Assembly (NCBI GenBank): GCA_019420065.1
Contig: JAHZHX010000004.1
Span: 10,816 to 29,989 of the forward strand
Reading direction: 5' to 3'
From: Clostridiales bacterium
Lineage (GTDB): Bacteria > Bacillota > Clostridia > Christensenellales > Aristaeellaceae
Length of the DNA: 19,174 bases
This document shows positions 7,312 through 13,518 of this stretch, piece by piece. Under the pieces are notes generated by a model. That model did not search any database. It saw only the letters and a list, made by a program, of their open reading frames with translations, and was not told the origin of the DNA. The translations under genes were made by a program, and so were the position numbers. The stretch's first letter is position 1, and each line of letters starts with the position of its first letter.

Positions 7312-9285
7312 ATGGATATTCAGCAAAAGACGATCAATACCATCCGCGCGTTGTCTGCCGATATGGTGCAAAAGGCAAATTCCGGCCATCCCGGCGCGCC
7401 TATGGGCATGGCGGCCATGGCGTATGCCGTGTGGGCGGACGCGATGTGCCATAATCCCAAGGATCCGGCATGGCAGAACCGTGACCGTTTTGTGCTTTCC
7501 AACGGTCATGCCAGCGCGATGCTGTACAGCCTGCTGCATATGTTCGGCTATGACCTGTCGATGGAGGATCTGAAAAACTTCCGTCAATGGGGCTCCCGCA
7601 CGCCCGGCCACCCCGAGTGCACGCATACCCCCGGCGTGGAAACCACGACCGGCCCGCTGGGGCAGGGCATTGCCAACGCGGTAGGCATGGCGATTGCCGA
7701 GACCATGCTGGCAGCAAAATTCAACCGTCCGGAATTCCCCGTGGTCGATCACCGGGTATTCGCCTTCTGCGGCGACGGCTGCATGATGGAGGGTGTGGCG
7801 GCGGAGGCGGCGGCGCTGGCCGGCACGATGAAGCTGGGCAAGCTGACGCTGCTTTACGATGATAATGATATTTCGATCGAGGGAAATACCGATATTGCCA
7901 TGCGCGAGGACGTAGGCGGTCGCTTTGCCGCCTATGGCTGGCAGGTGCTCAGCGTGGAGGACGGCAACGATCCGCAGCAGATCCTTTCCGCCATTGCCGA
8001 GGCGCGCCGCGACGAGCGGCCCTCGCTGATTATCTGCAAAACGATCATTGGCTTTGGCTGCCCGGCAAAACAGGGTACGGCAGGCTGTCACGGCTCGCCG
8101 CTGGGCGCGGAGAACGTGGCCGCGATGAAGAAGCTGCTGGGCATGCCCGAGGAGGCCTTCTGCGTGGATGCGGATGTATATGCGCATCTGAGCGAATGCG
8201 CCGCCCGCGGCGCGCAGCGCGAGGCCAAGTGGAAGCAGATGATGGAGGCCTATGCCAAGGAGTATCCGGAGCTTAAGCAGGAATATGACGCCTGGATGAG
8301 CATGGAGCTGCCCGAGGGTCTGGAGGACGACGCCGAGCTTTGGGGCTACGAGGGCAAGATGGCGACCCGCGCCACCAGCGGCGCCATGATCCAGCGCCTG
8401 GCCAAGCGTCTGCCCAACCTGGTGGGCGGCAGCGCCGACCTGGCTCCCTCCAATAATACCTACATCAAGGACGGCGGCGATTACAGTGCTGAGAACCGCA
8501 GCGGCCGCAACCTGCACTTTGGCGTGCGCGAGCATGCGATGGCGGCAATCTGCAACGGCATGGCGCTGCACGGCGGTCTGCGCGTGTTCTGCGGCACCTT
8601 CTTCGTGTTCAGCGATTATATGAAGCATGCCATCCGTATGAGCGCGATCATGAAGCTGCCTGTGACCTATGTGCTCACGCACGATTCCATCGGCGTGGGC
8701 GAGGATGGCGCGACGCATGAGCCCATCGAGCAGCTGGCCGGCCTGCGCGCCATTCCGGATCTGAACGTGATCCGTCCGGCGGACGGGCGCGAGACCACGG
8801 CGGCCTGGCTGACGGCGCTCACGAGCGGCTTGCCCACCTGCCTGGTGCTGACCCGGCAGAATCTGCCGCAGTATGACCATTGCGGCCGCTGCGCTTTCCA
8901 GGGCGGTTATGTGCTGTCTGACTGCGAGAGTGCGCCTGACGTGCTGCTGATGGCCTCCGGCTCTGAGGTGGAGCTGATCCTGGAGGCGCAGAAGGCGCTG
9001 AAGGAGGAGGGCATTGCCGCCCGCGTGATCTCCATGCCCTGCATGGAAATCTTCCTCAGGCAGGATGCGGCCTACCGCGAAAGCGTGCTGCCCGCTGCCG
9101 TGCGCGCGCGTGTGGCGGTGGAGGCGGGCGCGACCATGCCCTGGTACCGCTTTACCGGTCTGGACGGCGCGGTGGTCGGTCTGGATCATTACGGCGCGTC
9201 TGCCCCGGCTGACGTTCTGTTCCGTGAATACGGCTTCACGGTGGAAAACGTAACGGCTGCGGCCAAGCGTGTTCTGGGAAAATAA
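7312..9285 (+). CDS. tkt: Transketolase
   Basis: Full-length (657-residue) thiamine-diphosphate-dependent transketolase of the non-oxidative pentose phosphate pathway, moving two-carbon units between sugar phosphates. The N-terminal domain shows SGHPGAPMG (24-32), NGHAS (64-68), TPGHPE and GPLGQGIANAVG. The ThDP/metal motif runs from GDGCMMEG to DDNDISIEG (154-191). The pyrimidine domain shows FGVREHAMAAICNGMALHGG with the cofactor-activating Glu, and DSIGVGEDGATHEP, where most relatives have GPTH. The ATG at 7312 has AAGGAG eight bases upstream, overlapping the mutase stop. It would supply pentose phosphates alongside the ribulokinase gene further left. Confidence 0.96.
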   Translation: MDIQQKTINTIRALSADMVQKANSGHPGAPMGMAAMAYAVWADAMCHNPKDPAWQNRDRFVLSNGHASAMLYSLLHMFGYDLSMEDLKNFRQWGSRTPGHPECTHTPGVETTTGPLGQGIANAVGMAIAETMLAAKFNRPEFPVVDHRVFAFCGDGCMMEGVAAEAAALAGTMKLGKLTLLYDDNDISIEGNTDIAMREDVGGRFAAYGWQVLSVEDGNDPQQILSAIAEARRDERPSLIICKTIIGFGCPAKQGTAGCHGSPLGAENVAAMKKLLGMPEEAFCVDADVYAHLSECAARGAQREAKWKQMMEAYAKEYPELKQEYDAWMSMELPEGLEDDAELWGYEGKMATRATSGAMIQRLAKRLPNLVGGSADLAPSNNTYIKDGGDYSAENRSGRNLHFGVREHAMAAICNGMALHGGLRVFCGTFFVFSDYMKHAIRMSAIMKLPVTYVLTHDSIGVGEDGATHEPIEQLAGLRAIPDLNVIRPADGRETTAAWLTALTSGLPTCLVLTRQNLPQYDHCGRCAFQGGYVLSDCESAPDVLLMASGSEVELILEAQKALKEEGIAARVISMPCMEIFLRQDAAYRESVLPAAVRARVAVEAGATMPWYRFTGLDGAVVGLDHYGASAPADVLFREYGFTVENVTAAAKRVLGK

Positions 9286-9296
9286 TCAGCATAAAC

Positions 9297-9331
9297 GGCT
9301 GAACGTCCGCGGTATAGGCGGGCGTTCAGCC
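9297..9331 (+). terminator. Strong stem-loop between tkt and murC (terminator-like, no U tract)
   Basis: GGCTGAACG-T-CCGC (9297-9310) pairs with GCGG-G-CGTTCAGCC (9318-9331). That gives a 14-bp stem including one T-G wobble, with a 7-base loop. The sequence after it, ATCCTGTAAAAAG, has no U run, so intrinsic termination should be weak or absent. It may instead protect the tkt message 3' end or act as a Rho-dependent or partial terminator that sets murC expression lower. Confidence 0.5.
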
Positions 9332-9359
9332 ATCCTGTAAAAAGATAGGGGGAACCCCA

Positions 9360-10757
9360 TTGTCAACGCCGCATATTCGGAATTATCGCAATAAACACAT
9401 TCACATGATTGGCATTGGCGGCAGCAGCATGTCCGGCCTGGCGCAGATGCTGCTGGATCAGGGCTTTTATATCACCGGCTCAGACAATGCGCACAGCCAT
9501 GCGGTGGAACGGTTGGAGCAGGCGGGCGTGCAGGTGTTTATCGGCCATCGGGAAAGCAACGTATATGGTGCGGATCTGCTGGTTTACTCGGCGGCGATCC
9601 ATCCCGATAATCCGGAGCGCGTCTATGCCGCAGCGCACGGTATTCCGCAGATGGAGCGCGCCGTGCTGTTGGGGCAGGTGATGGAAGGTCATCGGGATGC
9701 GGTGTGCATCAGCGGCGCGCACGGGAAAACGACGGCTTCGTCCATGCTGGCGCAGATGCTGCTGGACTGCGGAATGGATCCGGCGGTACATATCGGCGGA
9801 CGGCTGGACGCGCTGGGCGGCAGCACGCGCATTGGTTCGGAACGGGTGTTTGTGGCCGAGGCGTGCGAGTTTTCGGGCAGCTTTCTGCATATGAAGCCCA
9901 CGATTGCCGTGGTGCTCAATATTGATGAGGATCACCTGGACTATTATGGCGATATTGCTCATATTGAAGAGGCGTTTTTCAATTTTTGCTCGTTGCTGCC
10001 TGAAAACGGTCTGGCGCTGGGCTGGGGCGAGGATGAGCGGGTGCGGCGTTTGCTTGCGCGTCTGAATCGCCGCCAGGAGACCTTTGGCTATACTGATGCG
10101 TGCGACTGGTATCCGGTGGAGCTGGCGCTGGGCGAGCATGGCTGCTATCAATTTGACGCGATGCGCCGGGGCCAAAAATTGTGCCATGTGCAGCTGCGGG
10201 TTGCCGGACGTTTCAATGTGCTTAACGCCCTGGCGGCGCTGGCCAGTGCTTATGCGCTGGGCGCGGATATGACGCAGGCGGCGCGTTCGCTTTCCGGCTT
10301 TGCCGGGGTACATCGCCGTTTTGAGCATACGGGAGATATCGATGGCGTGCATATGTACCATGATTACGGGCACAATCCGGTGGAGATGCGCGGCGCGCTC
10401 TCCGTTGCCTGCGAGCAAGGCGCGGGGCGCGTGTGGGCGGTCATGCAGCCGCATACCTTCAGCCGCGTAAAAACGCTGTTCAACGATTATCTGACCTGCA
10501 CGAAGGCGGCGGATTTTACACTGGTAACTGATATTTGCGCGGCGCGCGAGGTCGATCCGGGCGATATCAACAGCGGCATGCTGGTAGACGGCATGCGGGC
10601 GCATGGCGTGAACGCGGTATGGACGCCCTCCTTTGACGATGCCGAGGCATACCTGCGCGCGCACTGGCAGCCGGGCGATCTGGTGCTGACGATGGGCTGC
10701 GGCGACATCAATCTGCTCAACGAACAGATGCAGCGGCACGGCGACAGCAAAAAATAA
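9360..10757 (+). CDS. murC: UDP-N-acetylmuramate--L-alanine ligase
   Basis: Cytoplasmic Mur ligase that adds L-alanine to UDP-MurNAc using ATP, the first step of the peptidoglycan stem peptide. The N-terminal Rossmann motif is MIGIGGSSMSGLAQML (16-31). The ATP loop is SGAHGKTT (118-125), where many MurC have GTHGKTT. The central domain has VAEACEFSGSFLHMKP and NIDEDHLDYY. The C-terminal domain motif is HDYGHNPVEM (334-343), where E. coli has DDYGHHPTEV. The length of 465 residues is normal. The start is TTG at 9360, preceded by a G-rich AGGGGG site. The first in-frame ATG is at residue 16, inside the nucleotide-binding motif, so TTG is preferred. A strong terminator follows. Confidence 0.9.
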   Translation: MSTPHIRNYRNKHIHMIGIGGSSMSGLAQMLLDQGFYITGSDNAHSHAVERLEQAGVQVFIGHRESNVYGADLLVYSAAIHPDNPERVYAAAHGIPQMERAVLLGQVMEGHRDAVCISGAHGKTTASSMLAQMLLDCGMDPAVHIGGRLDALGGSTRIGSERVFVAEACEFSGSFLHMKPTIAVVLNIDEDHLDYYGDIAHIEEAFFNFCSLLPENGLALGWGEDERVRRLLARLNRRQETFGYTDACDWYPVELALGEHGCYQFDAMRRGQKLCHVQLRVAGRFNVLNALAALASAYALGADMTQAARSLSGFAGVHRRFEHTGDIDGVHMYHDYGHNPVEMRGALSVACEQGAGRVWAVMQPHTFSRVKTLFNDYLTCTKAADFTLVTDICAAREVDPGDINSGMLVDGMRAHGVNAVWTPSFDDAEAYLRAHWQPGDLVLTMGCGDINLLNEQMQRHGDSKK

Positions 10758-10766
10758 ACGTCATAG

Positions 10767-10810
10767 AAAAAAGGCTCAACGGAGAAGCAAATTTCTTCGC
10801 TGAGCCTTTT
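10767..10810. terminator. Bidirectional terminator between murC and the ferritin-like gene
   Basis: AAAAAAGGCTCA (10767-10778) and TGAGCCTTTT (10801-10810) form a stem with an A run on one side and a U run on the other. Inside, GAAG (10784-10787) can pair with CTTC (10795-10798). It terminates murC on the plus strand and the converging gene (stop at 10825) on the minus strand. Confidence 0.92.
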
Positions 10811-10824
10811 TGGTTCTTTTATGG

Positions 10825-12084
10825 TCAACCGATGGGACAGGTATATTTGTTCAGGTTCGCGTCGCGGCCAACGCATACGTTGTCGCAGCCGCGGTTTTGC
10901 AGCTCGGCAACGGGATGCGGCGCGGTCTCAAAACGGTAATCCTGACAGTTCTTTGCGATATAGCGGTCGATGACCTGATGCGTAGGCACGATATCGGGCG
11001 CAGGATTGACCTGCTGCTGATACTGGAAAAAGGGCGCGTTGGGCGCAAGGGAGGGCACAGGCACATAATTTTCATGCACGCTGGTCAGCTGCACGCTGCA
11101 CAGCACCCCGCGAACATAGTCGATATTGGAGCCGATTTTGAGCAGTTCGGGGAATTCGCCGTCCGGGATGACCTGCTGCCAGTCTTTTTTCTCATATTGC
11201 TTGAGCAGCCGGGCCGCCGCGTGCAGGTGAATGATTTCCTGCTCAAAGCAGTGCTCCCACAGCTTGCGCAGCCAGGGGTCGCACTCATCCATATAGCAGG
11301 AATAATAAAGGTAGCATTCGGTATATTCATGCATCAGCAGGCACTCAAGCCAGGTTTCATTGGGATCCTTGAGGCTCTCGTACTGGCTGACGTGCTGCTC
11401 CTCGATCATGCCGATTTCCTGGTAGAGCCTACGCCCCAGATTGCCTTGGTAGAGATTGCTTACGTTCATATAATAATTCATGGTTTGCTGTTCGGCGGCG
11501 GTGATGATGTTCACATGCAGCTTGGTCAGCAGCGGCGCGTCCTTGCCGATGGGGAAACGGATGTCGTCGGCGGGCCAGCGGTGCTCGCTGATGGTGGGGC
11601 GGCCGGGCATGATTTCGGTGTAATGGCCAACCAGATGCTCAGCGCGCACGCCTTTTTCCATTTCCAGCAGATCGGCATAGCGGTACAGATGGTCAAAGTC
11701 TTCCAGCAGGGCAAAGTTCAGGGCTTTTTTCACGCCGGGATCGGTTTCGCGGCGCGCCATGGCGGCGGTGAGGTCTACAGCCAGCTGCTCGTAGCCGATG
11801 GTGTGCTCCAAAATATCCTCGCTGCCGGGCTTGAGGTTGGAGATCTTCATCTGCTGCTGCTTTTCCACGCGGCGGGTCTCGGCCAGGGCGCGGCGCAGGT
11901 CGTTGTCCTGCGTATGACGGGAGAACTGGTGAGAGAACCAGTTGGCCTCAAATTCCGTGCCGTTCATAAGGATGATGCGGCATTTGGTGTAGGGATCCAC
12001 GGTGTATGGATCATATTTGGGCGGATACAGCTGCTGCCAGTCCTCATAGGTAAGAACGCCGGGTTTTTGTTCAAATGGATTCAT
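10825..12084 (-). CDS. Large ferritin-like (probable di-iron) protein of unknown function
   Basis: A 419-residue protein without signal peptide or membrane segment. The centre is a series of long helices with a full ferritin-like ligand set: Glu198 (AAEQQTMNYY), Glu228-x-x-His231 (EEQHVSQYE), Glu253/Glu256 (HEYTECYLYY) and Glu283-x-x-His286 (EQEIIHLH). An earlier helical pair, EHTIGYEQL (93-101) and LLEDFDHLYRY (127-136), looks like half of a second, degenerate bundle. The N-terminus and the last 80 or so residues are outside the bundles and rich in Pro, Asn and Gln; the tail contains CDNVCVG and CPIG. It stands alone as a transcription unit, ending at the shared terminator. Ligand spacing of about 25-30 residues suits a four-helix di-iron site; substrate or redox role unknown. 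Confidence 0.8.
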   Translation of the reverse strand: MNPFEQKPGVLTYEDWQQLYPPKYDPYTVDPYTKCRIILMNGTEFEANWFSHQFSRHTQDNDLRRALAETRRVEKQQQMKISNLKPGSEDILEHTIGYEQLAVDLTAAMARRETDPGVKKALNFALLEDFDHLYRYADLLEMEKGVRAEHLVGHYTEIMPGRPTISEHRWPADDIRFPIGKDAPLLTKLHVNIITAAEQQTMNYYMNVSNLYQGNLGRRLYQEIGMIEEQHVSQYESLKDPNETWLECLLMHEYTECYLYYSCYMDECDPWLRKLWEHCFEQEIIHLHAAARLLKQYEKKDWQQVIPDGEFPELLKIGSNIDYVRGVLCSVQLTSVHENYVPVPSLAPNAPFFQYQQQVNPAPDIVPTHQVIDRYIAKNCQDYRFETAPHPVAELQNRGCDNVCVGRDANLNKYTCPIG

Positions 12085-12123
12085 AAATGAGCCTCTCTTT
12101 GCATGGATTTATCTTTAGTGTAG

Positions 12124-12146
12124 CGCATAATGCTTTATATTATGCG
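12124..12146. promoter_or_regulatory. Inverted repeat upstream of the ferritin-like gene (candidate operator)
   Basis: CGCATAAT (12124-12131) and ATTATGCG (12139-12146) are perfect inverted arms with a 7-base centre, about 40 bases upstream of the minus-strand start at 12084. This is where a repressor or activator site would lie. The AT-rich arms recall Fur/PerR-type sites, but the spacing does not match a 7-1-7 box. No confident promoter was found for this gene. The rest of 12085-12208 shows no gene. Confidence 0.4.
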
Positions 12147-12208
12147 TGCCAGCGGACTGGTTTTGTGTATAAATACAATGAAAATGCAGAGAAATTTACG
12201 CTTGCCTA

Positions 12209-12237
12209 TTGACAAAGAGCACGATCAAAGCTACAAT
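12209..12237 (+). promoter_or_regulatory. Sigma-A-type promoter of the methionine-uptake operon
   Basis: Perfect -35 TTGACA (12209-12214), 17-base spacer and -10 TACAAT (12232-12237). Transcription would start near 12244, leaving a leader of about 280 bases before the binding-protein gene. That leader contains the Met/Cys-rich peptide and a terminator. Confidence 0.85.
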
Positions 12238-12270
12238 AAATTTGAATTTCCGGGGAAGGAGGCAAACAGC

Positions 12271-12357
12271 ATGGTCAAGAGCGTGAAGATGTTGATGTGC
12301 ATGGGCATGTGCATGAGCATGTGCTCTGTTTTGCCATGTGTTTGCTGCCGGGAGTGA
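12271..12357 (+). CDS. Met/Cys-rich leader peptide (28 residues) of the methionine-uptake operon
   Basis: The first ORF after the promoter, with a consensus AAGGAGG (12256-12262) eight bases before its ATG and a TGA at 12355-12357. Of 28 residues, seven are Met and six Cys. The core MLMCMGMCMSMC is followed by Ser-Val-Leu-Pro, CVCC and a final Arg-Glu. The stop codon is 18 bases before the 5' arm of an intrinsic terminator, and the genes beyond encode a methionine-type ABC transporter. This arrangement is what is expected of a leader peptide whose translation senses charged Met-tRNA and/or Cys-tRNA. A metal-binding (copper-type) peptide is an alternative reading of the composition, but position favours a regulatory role. 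Nearby ORFs in other frames over the repeated GCATG words lack ribosome binding sites. Confidence 0.75.
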   Translation: MVKSVKMLMCMGMCMSMCSVLPCVCCRE

Positions 12358-12372
12358 ATGAAGCATTCTTTC

Positions 12373-12409
12373 AGGAGGAGCATCCACGTGGGTGCCCCTC
12401 TTATTTTTT
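12373..12409 (+). terminator. Leader terminator (attenuator) upstream of the MetQ-like gene
   Basis: GAGGAGCATCCAC (12375-12387) pairs with GTGGGTGCCCCTC (12388-12400) with one A-C mismatch and one T-G pair; the innermost pairs must open to form the loop. It is followed by TTATTTTTT (12401-12409). This is a convincing intrinsic terminator placed after the leader peptide and before the first transporter gene. A competing pairing of TGCTGCC (12343-12349) with GGAGCA (12377-12382), with one bulged base, could act as an antiterminator. That alternative is short and unproven. Confidence 0.82.
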
Positions 12410-12429
12410 CGTAAAAGGAGAAAAAAGGA

Positions 12430-12525
12430 ATGCGGTTATTTCACATCGGCCGGGCGGGCGACCGAATGCGGCGCTGCGCTGTCCTTCATCAGAAAATATA
12501 TCATGACGAGAAAAAGGAGAAATGA
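12430..12525 (+). CDS. Possible second small ORF coupled to the MetQ-like gene
   Basis: A 31-residue frame opens at ATG 12430, behind AAAAGGAG (12413-12420) and AAAAAAGGA (12421-12429), and closes with TGA at 12523-12525, two bases before the ATG of the binding protein. The peptide is basic and contains GRAGDRMRRC and ends EKKEK. It lies after the attenuator, so it would be translated only on full-length transcripts and could couple translation into the transporter gene. It may simply be a chance frame, because the leader has no conserved motif I recognise. Confidence 0.3.
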   Translation: MRLFHIGRAGDRMRRCAVLHQKIYHDEKKEK

Positions 12526-12527
12526 TT

Positions 12528-13427
12528 ATGAAAAAGCTTTTGATTGCTGTCCTCGCCTTGCTGACCGTTCTGGCCCTGTCGCTTCCCGCTCTGGCTGCCG
12601 CGCCGCTGCAAATCGGCGTGCCGGATGACGCGACCAACCAGGCGCGCGCCATCAAGCTCCTGGAAAGCGCCGGGCTGATCGAGGTCGATCCCGCGGTGGG
12701 CTTCAACGCCGAAATCAAGGATATTACCAAATACATCTATAATATTGAAGTGACCCCCGTATCCGCCAACATGCTGACCTCTACCCTGGAGGACTTTGCG
12801 GCCAGCACCATCAACGGCACCTATGCCGCGCCCTACGGCCTGCGTCCTTCCCGCGACGCGCTGCTGATTGAAAAGCAGGAGGAGGGTGTGGAAAACCCCT
12901 ATGTGAACGTGATCGTGGCCCGCACGGCTGATAAGGATAATGAAATCTATAAGACCATTGTGGCCGCTTTCCAGACCCAGATTGTGGCGGAATACATGAT
13001 CGACAAGTATGTGGAAACCTATTTCCCGGCCTTTGATTATGACGCCGAGAACAAGGCTTACGAAAATGTTGTGGAAGACATTGATACTTATGTTGCCGAC
13101 AAGAAGGGCAAGACCGTGGTGAAGGTGGGCGTTTGCGGCTCCTCCAATAACTACTGGACGGCGGTGCAGAAGGTGCTGGACGAGCAGAATGCCGGTATCT
13201 ACATTGAGCTGGTGGAGTTTGACGCTTATACCCTGCCCAATGAAGCGCTGAACAGCGGCGAAATCGACCTGAATTCCTTCCAGCACAAGGCCTATCTGCA
13301 AAAGGAAATCAACGCGCAGGGCTATGACCTGACGGTGGTGGGCGACACGCTGATTGCGCCTTTGTCCCTGTATTCCAAGAAGGCGGAGTCCCTGGATGCG
13401 CTCAAAGAGCTGGTAGGGCTGAACTGA
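12528..13427 (+). CDS. metQ: MetQ/NlpA-family methionine-binding protein, circularly permuted
   Basis: Extracytoplasmic substrate-binding protein of a methionine ABC transporter, 299 residues. A signal peptide (residues 1 to about 25, KK then a long hydrophobic run, ending ALAAA) has no lipobox Cys. The order of the family domain is reversed. Residues about 28-170 hold the normally C-terminal half: VPDDATNQARAIKLLESAGL, then STINGTYA, then NPYVNVIVARTADKD. An acidic linker spans about 170-196. Residues about 197-299 hold the normally N-terminal half: VVKVGV, VEFDAYTLPNEALNSGEIDL, NSFQHKAYL and LYSKKAESLDAL. Motifs that carry ligand contacts in MetQ (FQHKAYL, the Arg after PDDATN, and ING) are kept, so binding is likely intact. 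The ATG at 12528 has AAGGAG eight bases upstream; the ATG at 12522 is too close. metN and metI follow. Confidence 0.88.
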   Translation: MKKLLIAVLALLTVLALSLPALAAAPLQIGVPDDATNQARAIKLLESAGLIEVDPAVGFNAEIKDITKYIYNIEVTPVSANMLTSTLEDFAASTINGTYAAPYGLRPSRDALLIEKQEEGVENPYVNVIVARTADKDNEIYKTIVAAFQTQIVAEYMIDKYVETYFPAFDYDAENKAYENVVEDIDTYVADKKGKTVVKVGVCGSSNNYWTAVQKVLDEQNAGIYIELVEFDAYTLPNEALNSGEIDLNSFQHKAYLQKEINAQGYDLTVVGDTLIAPLSLYSKKAESLDALKELVGLN

Positions 13428-13451
13428 TTTGTAAATACACATTATAATTGC

Positions 13452-13494
13452 CGCACCAATGCCGCCTGCTTTCCAACGGGCCGGCATTGGTGCG
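13452..13494 (+). promoter_or_regulatory. Intercistronic stem-loop between metQ and metN
   Basis: CGCACCAATGCCG (13452-13464) and CGGCATTGGTGCG (13482-13494) are perfect 13-base inverted repeats with a 17-base loop and no following U run. In binding-protein transporter operons such a hairpin often protects the binding-protein message from 3' decay, so that it is made in excess over the ATPase and permease. That role is inferred here. Confidence 0.7.
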
Positions 13495-13518
13495 CGGCGT
13501 GAAGACAGGGGTAGAGCA

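Noticed and set aside
12151..12172. Sigma-54-like TGGCAC on the minus strand upstream of the ferritin-like gene.
   Set aside because: The downstream GC element is not at the required distance from the GG, so it does not make a -24/-12 promoter.
12196..12387. Minus-strand frame with a striking His-Ala repeat (HAHAHAHAH).
   Set aside because: It is the reverse reading of the repeated GCATG words of the leader peptide, overlaps the forward promoter and terminator, and has no ribosome binding site or promoter of its own.
12244..12420. SAM riboswitch or Met T-box in the methionine-transporter leader.
   Set aside because: I see no T-box (AGGGTGGNACCGCG-like) motif and no S-box core signature, and the leader is occupied by a well-initiated ORF. 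A covariance search would be the decisive test.
12297..12506. Plus-strand frame beginning MHGHVHEHV over the same leader, possibly a metal-binding peptide.
   Set aside because: It lacks a ribosome binding site, runs through the terminator, and loses to the frame at 12271, which has a consensus site at ideal spacing.
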